Made by a program: the position numbers and the translations under genes
From: Pseudomonas ovata
GTDB lineage: Bacteria; Pseudomonadota; Gammaproteobacteria; Pseudomonadales; Pseudomonadaceae
DNA length: 64,000 bases
Assembly (NCBI RefSeq): GCF_003131185.1
Contig: NZ_QFFU01000022.1
Span: 1 to 64,000, forward strand
Direction of reading: 5' to 3'
Shown: in pieces, positions 53,462 to 63,007 of the stretch
Layout of the letters: each line of letters begins with the position of its first letter
Position numbering within the stretch: position 1 is the stretch's first letter
Notes under the pieces: model-generated
What the model was told of the DNA's origin: nothing
What the model saw: only the letters and a program-made list of their open reading frames with translations
The model's database searches: none

Positions 53462-54385
53462 ATGCCCTCCCCCTTGAAAGGCTTCACCGATGCCGACGTC
53501 CCGGACCAGTCCGGCAAATGCTTTATCGTCACCGGGGCCAACACCGGACTCGGCTACGAAATAACACGCGTCCTGGCTGTACGCGGTGCACGTGTCCTGC
53601 TCGCGTGCCGCGACCCGGTCAAGGCCGAGCAGGCCATGACGCGCCTCAAGACGCTGGCGCCACAGGCTGACCTGGCCTTCCTGCCACTGGATCTCAGCGA
53701 CTTGCCCAGCATCCAGGCAGCGGCCCGCCAGGCGACAGGCGAACCACGCCTGGACGCATTGATCAATAATGCCGGCGTCATGACACCACCGCTGATGCGG
53801 ACCCAGCAAGGCTTTGAACTGCAATGGGGCGTCAATCACCTTGGTAGCTTTGCCCTGACAGCCCTGTTACTGCCCAAGCTGGGTGAAACACCTGGCGCCA
53901 GGGTCGTGACCACTTCCAGCCTGGCCCACCGGGGCGCCAGCATCGACTGGGAGGACCTCAATGCCGAGCGCCGCTACAGCCGAATAAAGCGCTATGGCGC
54001 CAGCAAACTGGCCAATGCCTTGTTCTTTTTCGAGCTTGACCGACGCCTGCGTGCCACAGGGTCGAAGGTGATGGCAGTGGGCTGTCATCCAGGCATCGCC
54101 GCCACCGAACTGGGACGTTTCATGGGGCCCATGAAGGTTTTCGGGCCCATGGTGGGGTGGCTGCTCAACACGGCGCAAAAAGGCGCATGGCCTGCATTGC
54201 AAGCAGCAACAGCAATAGTGAAGCCAGGTGCTTACTATGGCCCGACCGGCCTGGGTGAAGCCCGAGGCGCCTCAGGCGAGGCGTCACGCTCGGCGCAGGC
54301 GCAGGATCCTGTAATGGCGCGACGCCTCTGGGAGCAGTCGATCAGCATGACCGGAATTGATCCCGGCCTGCCGCCTGCACCTTGA
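53462..54385 (+). CDS. Short-chain dehydrogenase (retinol dehydrogenase-like)
   Basis: 307 residues. VTGANTGLGYEITRVLA (about 23-39) binds NAD(P); NNAGVMTPP and the catalytic RYGASKLANALF follow. The longer C-terminal part (ATELGRFMGPMKVFGPMVGWLL) is typical of the classical RDH/WWOX-like group, often acting on lipophilic substrates. Its substrate is unknown. It follows rne on the same strand beyond the terminator and is convergent with murB. Confidence 0.88.
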   Translation: MPSPLKGFTDADVPDQSGKCFIVTGANTGLGYEITRVLAVRGARVLLACRDPVKAEQAMTRLKTLAPQADLAFLPLDLSDLPSIQAAARQATGEPRLDALINNAGVMTPPLMRTQQGFELQWGVNHLGSFALTALLLPKLGETPGARVVTTSSLAHRGASIDWEDLNAERRYSRIKRYGASKLANALFFFELDRRLRATGSKVMAVGCHPGIAATELGRFMGPMKVFGPMVGWLLNTAQKGAWPALQAATAIVKPGAYYGPTGLGEARGASGEASRSAQAQDPVMARRLWEQSISMTGIDPGLPPAP

Positions 54386-54394
54386 GCCTGAAGC

Positions 54395-55414
54395 TCAATA
54401 CAGATTAGGCTCCATCTCCAGGCTGACACCGAAGCGCTCGATGACATCGGCCTGTATGCGCTGCGCCAGGCTCAACAACTGCAGGCCGCTGGCCTGGCCA
54501 TGGTTGACCAGCACCAGCGCCTGCAAGCGATGCACACCGGCATCCCCGTCACGAAAGCCCTTCCAGCCAGCCTGCTCGATCAGCCAGCCGGCAGCCAGCT
54601 TCACCTGCTCATCACCTTGCGGGTAAGCCACCAGTTGCGGATAACGCGCCTTGAGGGCTTCGGCCTGGGCAACCGGCACCAGCGGGTTCTTGAAAAAACT
54701 GCCGGCATTGCCCAGTACGGCCGGGTCGGGCAGTTTCTCGCTGCGAATGGCACAGATGGCCCGGCTGACATCCAGCGGGGTCGGCTGTTCAATACCCTGC
54801 TCGACCAAGCGCTGACGCACAGGGCCATATTCCAGGTGCAGGTGCGCCTGACGGCTCAGGATGAAACGTACGCGCAGAATGATCCAGCGCCCGGCCTGTT
54901 GCTTGAACACGCTGTCGCGATAACCGAAGCGGCACTGCTCCAGGGAAAACTCGTGCAACTCGCCGGTTTCACGCTCCAGGGCGACCAGGCTGTGGAACAC
55001 ATCCTTGAGCTCGACCCCATAGGCACCGATGTTCTGCATCGGTGCAGCACCCACGGTGCCAGGGATCAGGCTGAGGTTTTCCAGCCCTGCCAGGCCCATC
55101 TGCAAACAGGTCTGCACGAAGGGGTGCCAGGGCTCGCCCGCCTCGGCCTCGACCACCACCCGCTGCGGCTCATCGCTCAGGATACGCACGCCGCGACTGG
55201 CCATGCGCACCACCAGCGCCTGCACATCAGCAGTCAGCAACAGGTTGCTGCCACCGCCGATCACCAGCAACGGCACCTGAAGCTCACGGGCACAGGCCAG
55301 GGCCTGGCGCACCTCGTCGTCATCATGGGCCTGGGCAAACAACCGGGCCTGGACATCGACGCCAAAGCTGTTGAACGGCTTGAGCGAAACTGCAGGCTGC
55401 ACATCAAGGCTCAT
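54395..55414 (-). CDS. murB: UDP-N-acetylenolpyruvoylglucosamine reductase
   Basis: 339 residues from the ATG at 55414; the open frame upstream is not coding. FAD-dependent reduction to UDP-MurNAc. VIGGGSNLLL (about 47-56) binds FAD, GTVGAAPMQNIGAYGVE holds the substrate site, and LGNAGSFFKNPLV the catalytic Ser. Length and the C-terminal extension mark type I MurB. Twenty-five bases after kdsB. Confidence 0.95.
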   Translation of the reverse strand: MSLDVQPAVSLKPFNSFGVDVQARLFAQAHDDDEVRQALACARELQVPLLVIGGGSNLLLTADVQALVVRMASRGVRILSDEPQRVVVEAEAGEPWHPFVQTCLQMGLAGLENLSLIPGTVGAAPMQNIGAYGVELKDVFHSLVALERETGELHEFSLEQCRFGYRDSVFKQQAGRWIILRVRFILSRQAHLHLEYGPVRQRLVEQGIEQPTPLDVSRAICAIRSEKLPDPAVLGNAGSFFKNPLVPVAQAEALKARYPQLVAYPQGDEQVKLAAGWLIEQAGWKGFRDGDAGVHRLQALVLVNHGQASGLQLLSLAQRIQADVIERFGVSLEMEPNLY

Positions 55415-55439
55415 GCGCTGTGCCTCTTCAGAACCCACC

Positions 55440-56204
55440 TCAACCCTCCAGCAAGCGCCGTACGCGCTCCAGGTCTTCAGGGGTGTCGACGCCCGCCGGC
55501 GGTGCCTCGACGGCATCGGCGACATGAATACGCACACCGTGCCAGAGCGCTCGCAACTGCTCCAGCGACTCGGTATTCTCCAGCCAGCACGGCCCCCACG
55601 CCACGAAATCATGCAAGAAACCCGCACGGTACGCGTAGATGCCGATATGGCGACGATAGGGTACGCCCTCTGGCAGCACATCACGGCTGGCCGCCAGCGC
55701 ATCGCGCGCCCAGGGCAGCGGTGCGCGGCTGAACGTCAGGGCCAGGCCGTTGAGGTCGGTCGCGACCTTGACCACATTGGGATTGAACAGGCTGGTGACA
55801 TCCTCGAGCGGCTCGGCCAGGGTGGCCATGCCGGCTTCGGGGTGTGCCGCCAGATTGGCGGCTACCTGATCGATCACCGCAGGCGGAATCATCGGCTCGT
55901 CGCCCTGCACATTGACCACGATGGCATCCGCCGCCAGGCCCAGCTTGCCGGCCACCTCGGCCAGACGGTCAGTGCCGGAGTTGTGATCTTCGCGGGTCAG
56001 CAGCACTTCGGCGCCAAAGCCCTGACAGGCTTCGACGATGCGTGCGTCATCGGTGGCCACGACCACACGTTCGGCGCTGCTCTTGCGGGCCTGTTCCCAG
56101 ACATGCTGGACCATCGGCTTGCCGGCAATGGTCTTGAGCGGCTTGCCAGGGAATCGGCTGGAGCCGAAACGCGCCGGAATCACCACGGTAAAAGGGGCGG
56201 TCAT
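55440..56204 (-). CDS. kdsB: 3-deoxy-manno-octulosonate cytidylyltransferase
   Basis: 254 residues. Activates KDO as CMP-KDO for LPS. VVIPARFGSSRFPGKPLK at the N terminus and NVQGDEPMIPP (about 97-107) are diagnostic. The start overlaps the stop of the Trm112-like gene by four bases. Confidence 0.96.
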   Translation of the reverse strand: MTAPFTVVIPARFGSSRFPGKPLKTIAGKPMVQHVWEQARKSSAERVVVATDDARIVEACQGFGAEVLLTREDHNSGTDRLAEVAGKLGLAADAIVVNVQGDEPMIPPAVIDQVAANLAAHPEAGMATLAEPLEDVTSLFNPNVVKVATDLNGLALTFSRAPLPWARDALAASRDVLPEGVPYRRHIGIYAYRAGFLHDFVAWGPCWLENTESLEQLRALWHGVRIHVADAVEAPPAGVDTPEDLERVRRLLEG

Positions 56205-56386
56205 TTCTCCAGACGCTCCTCGGCGGTCAGGGTGCGCGCTTCGCTTTCGAGCATCACCGGAATGCCGTCGCGGACAGGATAGGCCAGGCCCGCGCCCTTG
56301 CTGATCAACTCGGTCTTGTCAGCGCTGAGTTTAAGAGGCCCCTTGCAGATCGGGCAGGCGAGGATGTCGAGCAGTTTGGTATCCAT
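56201..56386 (-). CDS. Trm112 family (YcaR-like) small protein
   Basis: 61 residues: MDTKLLDILACPICKGPLKL with one CxxC, then YPVRDGIPVMLESEAR. The family binds zinc or serves as a methyltransferase partner in other organisms; the bacterial role is not established. It is the short gene regularly found between lpxK and kdsB and shares their transcript. Confidence 0.93.
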   Translation of the reverse strand: MDTKLLDILACPICKGPLKLSADKTELISKGAGLAYPVRDGIPVMLESEARTLTAEERLEK

Positions 56387-56397
56387 GAAAGGTCCCG

Positions 56398-57393
56398 TCA
56401 TTGAATAAGAAGTGCCAGCCGCTCGTCGAACCAGCTGACGAATGCTGCAGACGGCTGGGCGTCCACAGCCAGGTACCACCAGTCTTCGGCGGCAAAGGAA
56501 CGGCATTTCACCGCATCCTTCTCGGTCATGACCAACGGCAGTGCCGGTGTGAACGCCAGCGCTTGTGCGTCAAATACGGCATGGTCGGCGAAGGCATGCG
56601 GCACAGGCCGCCAGTCTAGCCTTTCGAGGGTGGTGAAGAAACGTTGCGGGTTGCCGATGCCAGCCACCGCGTGCACGGCCTGCCCGGGCGGAAAATGCGC
56701 CACGCCGACGCGCTGGCCGGTACGCAGGTTGACCAGGGCCGAAGGCTGGAGGGTAAAGGCGAAACCATCCTCGCGATCGCTCGGCGCACCGTTGTAGAGC
56801 AACGCATCGACGCCTTGCAGGCGCTCGACCGGCTCACGCAGGGGACCGGCCGGCAGGCAGCGACGGTTACCCAGCCCGCGAGCGGCATCGATCAACACCA
56901 GCTCCAGGTCTCGGGCCAGGCGGTAATGCTGCAAGCCGTCGTCAGAGAGAATCAGGTCGAGCGGTTCGGCGTCGAGCAGCGCCTGCACGGCGCGCCCGCG
57001 ATCAGGATCGATCATCAGCGGTACGCCGGTGCGCTGCACGATCAGCAAGGGTTCGTCGCCGGCCTCGGCTGCGCTCTGCCCGGCCTGCACCCGCCATGGC
57101 AGGCTCGGTGGCCTGGCGCCATAACCACGGCTGACCACCCCGACCTTCAGGCCACGGCGGCGACACTGCTCGATCAGCCAGAGGATCATCGGCGTCTTGC
57201 CGGTGCCACCCACTGTGATATTACCCACCACGATAACCGGCACTGACGCCTTGTAGATCGTGCCGTCGCCTGCCAGAAAGCGCGCTCGCTTGTTGTTGAC
57301 CACTCGCCGATACAGACACTCCAGCGGCCGCAACAGCGCCAGGGCCGGATGCCCCTGATACCAGGCGGCAAGCAAGCGATCGGAAAGCGCCAT
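56398..57393 (-). CDS. lpxK: Tetraacyldisaccharide 4'-kinase
   Basis: 331 residues. Phosphorylates lipid A precursor at the inner membrane. An N-terminal hydrophobic segment precedes the Walker A motif VGNITVGGTGKTPMI (about 57-71); SDDGLQHYRLARD is the family motif. The ATG shares one base with the exbD stop (TGATG). Confidence 0.95.
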   Translation of the reverse strand: MALSDRLLAAWYQGHPALALLRPLECLYRRVVNNKRARFLAGDGTIYKASVPVIVVGNITVGGTGKTPMILWLIEQCRRRGLKVGVVSRGYGARPPSLPWRVQAGQSAAEAGDEPLLIVQRTGVPLMIDPDRGRAVQALLDAEPLDLILSDDGLQHYRLARDLELVLIDAARGLGNRRCLPAGPLREPVERLQGVDALLYNGAPSDREDGFAFTLQPSALVNLRTGQRVGVAHFPPGQAVHAVAGIGNPQRFFTTLERLDWRPVPHAFADHAVFDAQALAFTPALPLVMTEKDAVKCRSFAAEDWWYLAVDAQPSAAFVSWFDERLALLIQ

Positions 57394-57824
57394 CAGTTAG
57401 CCTGAGCGGCCTGAACGGTGGTCATGCGCAGATGGCTGAAACCCAGTTTGCCGGCCGCATCCATGGCCGTGACCACCGCCTGGTGCGGGGTCTTGCCATC
57501 GGCACTGATCGACAGTGGCAGGCTGGTGTCACCGGCGGACTCACGCTGCAAGGCGTCGATCAGGCTGGCCAGGTCATTGCTGGGCAACATCTGGTTGTTC
57601 ACCGAAAAGATGCCGTCGGCATTGATCGCGATGTCCACCTGCTTGCGAGCGGCGTCGTCGTTCGAAGCCCCGGTCACCGCCTGTGGCAGGTCGACACGCA
57701 ACTGCGTCTCACGGGTAAACGTGGTGGTCAGGATGAAAAACAGCAGGAGGATGAACACCACATCGATCAAGGCCACCAGATTGATGTCGATGATGTCGCG
57801 CTGCTTGCGGCGACGGAACTTCAC
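57393..57824 (-). CDS. exbD: ExbD/TolR family biopolymer transport protein
   Basis: 143 residues. One membrane helix at about 15-35 (INLVALIDVVFILLLFFILT) with the conserved proton-path Asp in LIDVVF. The C-terminal domain is periplasmic. It overlaps the ExbB-like gene by four bases. The location next to lpxK rather than tonB suggests a partner distinct from TonB or Tol. Confidence 0.9.
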   Translation of the reverse strand: MKFRRRKQRDIIDINLVALIDVVFILLLFFILTTTFTRETQLRVDLPQAVTGASNDDAARKQVDIAINADGIFSVNNQMLPSNDLASLIDALQRESAGDTSLPLSISADGKTPHQAVVTAMDAAGKLGFSHLRMTTVQAAQAN

Positions 57825-58495
57825 TTTCTCTTGCCCCCGGTCTTGGCCAGGGACCTGAGATCGACCGGCGCATCGACCAGATCCACTTCGCGGTCGCCCT
57901 GCACCACTTCAACCAGGCGGATGGCCTGCTGCTCCATGCCGACCACCAGTTCATCGACCCGGCCTTGCAGGAAGCGATGAAAGAAGATCGTCGGGATGGC
58001 GACCATCAGGCCCGAAGCCGTACAGATCAGCGCCTTGGAAATACCGCCGGCCAGGACCACGGCATTGCCGGCCGTGCCGGTGGCGTTGAACGAAGCGAAA
58101 ATGTCGATCATGCCCAGCACCGTACCCAGCAGACCGAGCAATGGCGCCATTGCACCGATCGACCCCAGGGCACTGAGGTAGCGCTCCAGTTCGTGGATAA
58201 CGCGCGCGGCGGCCTCTTCGATACTTTCTTTCATGATCTCGCGACCATGCTTGGAGTTGGCCAGGCCTGCGGCCATGATCTCTCCCAGCGGCGAGTCGGC
58301 ACGCAGTTGCTTGAGCTTTTCGCCATCCAGCCTGTTTTCCTGGATCCACTGCCAGACCTGCCCCAGCAGGTGCGGCGGCGTGATACGGCTGCTGCGCAGC
58401 GTCCAGAGGCGCTCAACGATGATGCCGGCTGCGACGATCGAACTCAGAATGATCGGTAGCATCATCCAGCCACCGGATTTGACCAGTTCCCACAC
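57821..58495 (-). CDS. exbB: ExbB/TolQ/MotA family proton channel protein
   Basis: 224 residues from a GTG at 58495 preceded by GGGGAG. Three membrane segments: about 9-27, 116-142 (MAPLLGLLGTVLGMIDIFASF) and 153-182 (GGISKALICTASGLMVAIPTIFF). Forms the motor with the ExbD-like protein. The pair lies between comEC and lpxK as in many gammaproteobacteria. Confidence 0.9.
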   Translation of the reverse strand: MWELVKSGGWMMLPIILSSIVAAGIIVERLWTLRSSRITPPHLLGQVWQWIQENRLDGEKLKQLRADSPLGEIMAAGLANSKHGREIMKESIEEAAARVIHELERYLSALGSIGAMAPLLGLLGTVLGMIDIFASFNATGTAGNAVVLAGGISKALICTASGLMVAIPTIFFHRFLQGRVDELVVGMEQQAIRLVEVVQGDREVDLVDAPVDLRSLAKTGGKRK

Positions 58496-58557
58496 AGTGC
58501 CGTCTCCCCTGAAAAATTGGCGCCACTCTAACACGACCGATGGCCGGTATCGACGCA

Positions 58558-60774
58558 TCAATCTCGCCAGAAACGCCGCTGCGCACGTACAGCCTCCGGC
58601 TCGCCGAACGCCCCCAGGCGCAGACGGATCGCGCCGGCCTCGGCGCTGTCATGAACGCCGATGCCCAAAGCCTTGTAGCGGGCCATGACCAGAGGGTGCG
58701 GGTGGCCGAACGTATTGTGCCGTCCGCGGGAAATCAGTACGCCCCTGGGGGCCACGCGCTCCAGCAGACGCCGCGAGGACGAGGTGCGGCTGCCATGGTG
58801 CGGCGCCTGCAACCAGTGGGCCTGCAAGTCAAAGTCCGCCGCCAGCAGTGCACGTTCGGCACCGGCTTCGATATCACCGGTCAACAGCAAGCGCTCGCCA
58901 TTGGCCTCGACACTCAGCACACACGAGGACTCGTTGCTGCTACGTGCGTCTTCCCAGCGCCAGGTCGCGAACTGCACGCCATTCCATTGCCAGCGCTCCC
59001 CGGTACGGCATGACTGGGCTGCCAGTGAAGCCGGCAGGGCCTCGGCCTCACCGCTCACCACCCGCTTGACCGGCATGCCACGCTGCACCGCCAGGGCCCC
59101 GCCGGCGTGGTCGGCATGCGCATGACTGATCAGCATCAGGTCCAGTTGGCGCACCCCGGCCTTGCGCAGCACGGGCAGCACCACGCGCTCGCCGAGATCG
59201 CCTCCGGCCGTGGCAGGGCCGGCGTCATACAGCAGCGTGTGGTCGCGGGTGCGCAACAGGACCGCCAGGCCCTGGCCGACATCCAGCTGCAGCACCTCCA
59301 CATGTCCGTGCGCAATCCTGTCTGGCGGTGCAAAGACACATAAAAGCAGTAACGGCCAGCCCAGTGGCCGCAAGGGCAAGCCTGCTGGCAACAACAGCAA
59401 CAGCGCGCCGATCAGGCTCAAGCCCCAGGCCCACAAAGGTATGGTCGCCGGCACCCAGACCGGCACTTGCCCGGCCAGCCAGCCCAGCGCCACGAACAGC
59501 ATGTGCAAGGCACCGCCGGCCAGCCATAACAGCGCTTCCCCCGCCCCCGGCACTGGCAACAACAGTGTGCCCAGCAGCGCCAGCGGCAAGACAACCAGAC
59601 TCACCCACGGCACCGCCAGCAGATTAGCGAAAGGCGCACTGAGACTGACCGGCAGGTTCAACGCCAGCAACACAGGCAACAGCCCGATAGCGATCAACCA
59701 CTGCGCCCGGGTCCAGGCCTGCCACCAGCGCCAGGCACCCAGCCGTGCGCCGAAGGTCAGCATCAGCACGCCCACCGCCGCAAATGACAGCCATAACCCC
59801 GGCTGCAGGCTGGCCAGCGGCTCGAAGAGCAGCACCAGGTTGAGCGACACCAGCCAGGGCCACAGCAGCCCCAGGTGTCGAAAGCGCAAGCGCCACAGCA
59901 AGACCATGGCGACCATCGCACACGCCCGCCGCACCGGCACCTCGAAGCCCGCCAGCAGCCCATACCCCAGGGCCGCCGCAAAGGCCAGCCCGCATGCCCA
60001 GGGCAACCAGGGCCAGGCGCGCGGCCACAGGCCCCAACGCGCCAGCGCAGCGATCAGGAAATACACCGCGCCAGCCAGCAACCCGACATGCTGGCCCGAG
60101 ATCACCAGCAGGTGCACCGTGCCGGTCTCCTGCAACACCTGCCAGTCGTCACTGCCCAACCCGGCGCCGTCGCCCAGTACCAGTGCCGCCAGCGCGCCCT
60201 CGCGCCCTTGTGCATCGACCGCCAACAACCGCTGGCGAATGGCTTCGCGCCAGGCGCCCTGCCCGGATGCCAGTAACTGACCATCGACCACCGTACCGCT
60301 CGCACCGATACGCCGCGCCAGCAGCCAGGCCGGGTAATCGAAGGTCCCTGGATTGACCAGCCCGTCCGGGCGCCGCAACTTGACCGCCAGCCGCCAGCGT
60401 TCACCACTGCGCACCTGTGGCCCGCCCTGCCAGCTCACCCGGATGCGCTGCGGCAACCGGGCACGCCGTGAGTGAGCGTCCTTGAGCTCGAAACGGACAA
60501 CGCCCTCACTGGCGCTCGGCAATCCGCTCACCTCGCCCTGCAGCCACAGTGTCTGGCCATCGAGCCTGGGCAACAGCCGGTCATCCAGCGCCCATTGCGC
60601 CGACAGGCAGGCCCAGCTCAACCCCAACAGCCATAGCGCCAGCGGATAGGTGCGGTACGGCAACAGCATCAAGGCCAGCACCGGCATCAGCAGCAACAGC
60701 CAGCCCGGCGGCAAGGCCGGCAAAAAACGCAGGGTCAACAGACCCAGTGCAAGCGCGACCATCCCTGTGCGCAT
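58558..60774 (-). CDS. comEC: DNA internalisation protein ComEC/Rec2
   Basis: 738 residues from the ATG at 60774, six bases after GAGGA; an ATG two codons earlier would overlap the ribosome site. N-terminal membrane region with a DUF4131-type soluble loop, competence domain from about 220 (HLLVISGQHVGLLAG), and C-terminal metallo-beta-lactamase domain: ISHAHADHAGG (about 551-561), LTGDIEAGAE and APHHGSRTSSS. It forms the channel for single-stranded DNA in natural transformation. Confidence 0.94.
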   Translation of the reverse strand: MRTGMVALALGLLTLRFLPALPPGWLLLLMPVLALMLLPYRTYPLALWLLGLSWACLSAQWALDDRLLPRLDGQTLWLQGEVSGLPSASEGVVRFELKDAHSRRARLPQRIRVSWQGGPQVRSGERWRLAVKLRRPDGLVNPGTFDYPAWLLARRIGASGTVVDGQLLASGQGAWREAIRQRLLAVDAQGREGALAALVLGDGAGLGSDDWQVLQETGTVHLLVISGQHVGLLAGAVYFLIAALARWGLWPRAWPWLPWACGLAFAAALGYGLLAGFEVPVRRACAMVAMVLLWRLRFRHLGLLWPWLVSLNLVLLFEPLASLQPGLWLSFAAVGVLMLTFGARLGAWRWWQAWTRAQWLIAIGLLPVLLALNLPVSLSAPFANLLAVPWVSLVVLPLALLGTLLLPVPGAGEALLWLAGGALHMLFVALGWLAGQVPVWVPATIPLWAWGLSLIGALLLLLPAGLPLRPLGWPLLLLCVFAPPDRIAHGHVEVLQLDVGQGLAVLLRTRDHTLLYDAGPATAGGDLGERVVLPVLRKAGVRQLDLMLISHAHADHAGGALAVQRGMPVKRVVSGEAEALPASLAAQSCRTGERWQWNGVQFATWRWEDARSSNESSCVLSVEANGERLLLTGDIEAGAERALLAADFDLQAHWLQAPHHGSRTSSSRRLLERVAPRGVLISRGRHNTFGHPHPLVMARYKALGIGVHDSAEAGAIRLRLGAFGEPEAVRAQRRFWRD

Positions 60775-60780
60775 GAGCAT

Positions 60781-60982
60781 TCCTCAGGCAGAAAAGCCTT
60801 ACAGAATGGCGGCGAAACACCGGCTGTACAGCCGCAGAGTGTTGCAGCGTTTAAGTAGTAAAAGCCCTGCCTGTATAGGTCCTTTTTCTTACACAGTCCG
60901 CAGAAATGCCCGGCTTTTTTCTACGTGCTTCATGGCTAGCCTGCCAGGTCTTTTCGATTCAACGACTGCCAGGAACCCATGC
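60781..60982. other. Divergent intergenic region comEC/vgrG
   Basis: 200 bases, AT-richer than the flanks. The divergent promoters of comEC and the vgrG operon should lie here; I see no clear sigma-70 or sigma-54 match and no small ORF I can support. Confidence 0.4.
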
Positions 60983-63007
60983 ATGCTCGCCACCGATGGT
61001 CATTTCAACCTGTACCTCGACACGCTCGGCCATGACTTTCAAGTGCTGTCTTTCGACGGTGAGGAAGCGATCAGCCAACCGTATCGGTTCACGGTGGAAC
61101 TGGTCAGCGAACGCCCGCAACTGAAACTTGCCTCACTGCTGCATCAAATGGCGTTCCTGGCGTTCGATCGCACCGGGGCGGGCATTCATGGCCAGGTCCA
61201 GCGCATCGTGCAACGCGACAGCGGCCAGCGCCTGGCGCACTACAGCCTGACCCTCGTGCCGCGGCTTGACTGCCTGCAGCACCGTATCAACCAGCGCATC
61301 TTCCAGAAAAAGTCGGTGCCAGAGATCATCGAGGCGATCCTCAAAGAGCACGGGCTGTTCAGCAACACTTGCCAGTTCAGGCTCGCCGACAGTTACAGCG
61401 CCCGGGAATACTGCGTGCAATACGCTGAAAGCGACCTGCATTTCATCCAGCGCCTGTGCGAAGAAGAGGGCCTGCACTTTCACTTCCAGCACAGTCGCGA
61501 AGGCCACGTCCTGATCTTTGCCGACCACCAGAGCATGTTCAACACGCTGGACTTTCCACTTTCCTACCACCCACCCAGCGGTCAGCCAGCACAGCAACCG
61601 GTGATGCAGCACCTGAGCCTGCGCCTGCAAGCACGCACCAGCCGCACCACACGACGTGACTACGACTTCCAGAAAGCCAGCCGACAACTGGAATATGAGT
61701 CCCCTGCCGATCCGGACATCCTGCAGCCTGACCTCGAAGACTATGCCTGCCCCGGTGGCTTCGAGGGTCAAGAGCGCGGCAAGCCGCTGACCCGGCGGGC
61801 GCTGGAGCGACGACGCACCGACTACTGCCTGGCCGAAGGCGGCAGCGATCATCCGCAACTGCGCAGCGGCCACTTTGTGAGGTTTGCCGATCACCCACGC
61901 CCGGAGTGGAATACCAAGTGGCTGCTGAGCCGTGTCGAGCACCAGGGCAAACAACCTCAAGTGCTGGAAGAAAACGCCCTGGGCACCGACGACCTTGACG
62001 GTTTCAGCCAGGGCTACCGCAACCGTTTCACCGCCACGCCCTGGGACACCTTCTTTCGCCCGGCCCTGCGTCATCCCAGGCCCCGCATACTCGGCAGCCA
62101 GACCGCCCGGGTCACCGGCCCGGCCAACGAAGAGATCTATTGCGACGCGTACGGGCGGGTCAAGGTGCAGTTTCACTGGGACCGTCATGGCCAGTACAAC
62201 GAAGCCAGCAGTTGCTGGCTGCGGGTGGCCTCCAACTGGGCGGGCAACGCCCATGGCAGCGTCACCATTCCACGCGTCGGCATGGAAGTGCTGGTGACCT
62301 TTCTGGAGGGTGACCCCGACCAGCCGGTGATCAGCGGTTGCCTGCCCAACAGCATCAACCCTGTGCCCTACCCACTGCCGGCCCACAAGACCCGCAGCGT
62401 GTACCGCAGCCGCAGCACGCCGCAGGGCACCGGCTACAACGAACTGCATATCGAAGACCGCACCGGGCAGGAGCTGATCTACCTGCATGCGCAGCGCGAC
62501 CTGGAACAGAAGATCAACAACGACAGCCGCCTGGAGGTGGGCAAGGACCGGTTGGAAACCATCAAGGGCAACAGCATCAGCCAGGTGGAAGGCGAAGCGC
62601 AGTGCACAGTGGCGGCTGATCGCAAGACTCACCTCAAGGCCGACGACTACCTGCACATCGAGGGCAACAGCTACACCCGCACAAGCCAGGTGCTGGCCAT
62701 CGAGGCCGGTCAGCAGGTGCACCTCAAGTCCGGGGCCAACCTGATCATCGATGCCGGGGCCAGCATCACGCTCAAGGCCGGAGGCCAGCACCTGCTGATC
62801 AGCGCCGCCGGCCTGTTCAGCAGCAGCCCGATCCTGACCGGCGGCCCGGCACTGGCCGGCATGCCCGCCTTGTCAACGTTACCGGTGCAGGTTGCCGCGT
62901 TGCTGACACTGACCCTCAACGTGCAGAAACAAGCTTTCATCAATGCGGCCAACAGCGCAGCCCCCGTGTGCGCCATATGCCAACAGCTCAAGGCGGCCAC
63001 CGCATGA
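60983..63007 (+). CDS. vgrG: Type VI secretion spike protein VgrG
   Basis: 674 residues from the ATG at 60983, which has AGGAA seven bases ahead. Residues 1-400 are the gp27-like part (SREYC-type: SYSAREYCVQYAESDLHFIQRLCEEEGL), 400-480 the gp5 OB fold (GRVKVQFHWDRHG, WLRVASNWAGNAHG, GMEVLVTFLEGDPD), followed by the beta-helix repeats (LHIEDRTGQELIYLHAQRDLE) to about 590. The last 85 residues (from about 590) are a short extension with hydrophobic and Cys residues (AAPVCAICQQLK). No toxin domain is recognised in it; it more likely loads the downstream effector. The stop overlaps the next gene. Confidence 0.94.
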   Translation: MLATDGHFNLYLDTLGHDFQVLSFDGEEAISQPYRFTVELVSERPQLKLASLLHQMAFLAFDRTGAGIHGQVQRIVQRDSGQRLAHYSLTLVPRLDCLQHRINQRIFQKKSVPEIIEAILKEHGLFSNTCQFRLADSYSAREYCVQYAESDLHFIQRLCEEEGLHFHFQHSREGHVLIFADHQSMFNTLDFPLSYHPPSGQPAQQPVMQHLSLRLQARTSRTTRRDYDFQKASRQLEYESPADPDILQPDLEDYACPGGFEGQERGKPLTRRALERRRTDYCLAEGGSDHPQLRSGHFVRFADHPRPEWNTKWLLSRVEHQGKQPQVLEENALGTDDLDGFSQGYRNRFTATPWDTFFRPALRHPRPRILGSQTARVTGPANEEIYCDAYGRVKVQFHWDRHGQYNEASSCWLRVASNWAGNAHGSVTIPRVGMEVLVTFLEGDPDQPVISGCLPNSINPVPYPLPAHKTRSVYRSRSTPQGTGYNELHIEDRTGQELIYLHAQRDLEQKINNDSRLEVGKDRLETIKGNSISQVEGEAQCTVAADRKTHLKADDYLHIEGNSYTRTSQVLAIEAGQQVHLKSGANLIIDAGASITLKAGGQHLLISAAGLFSSSPILTGGPALAGMPALSTLPVQVAALLTLTLNVQKQAFINAANSAAPVCAICQQLKAATA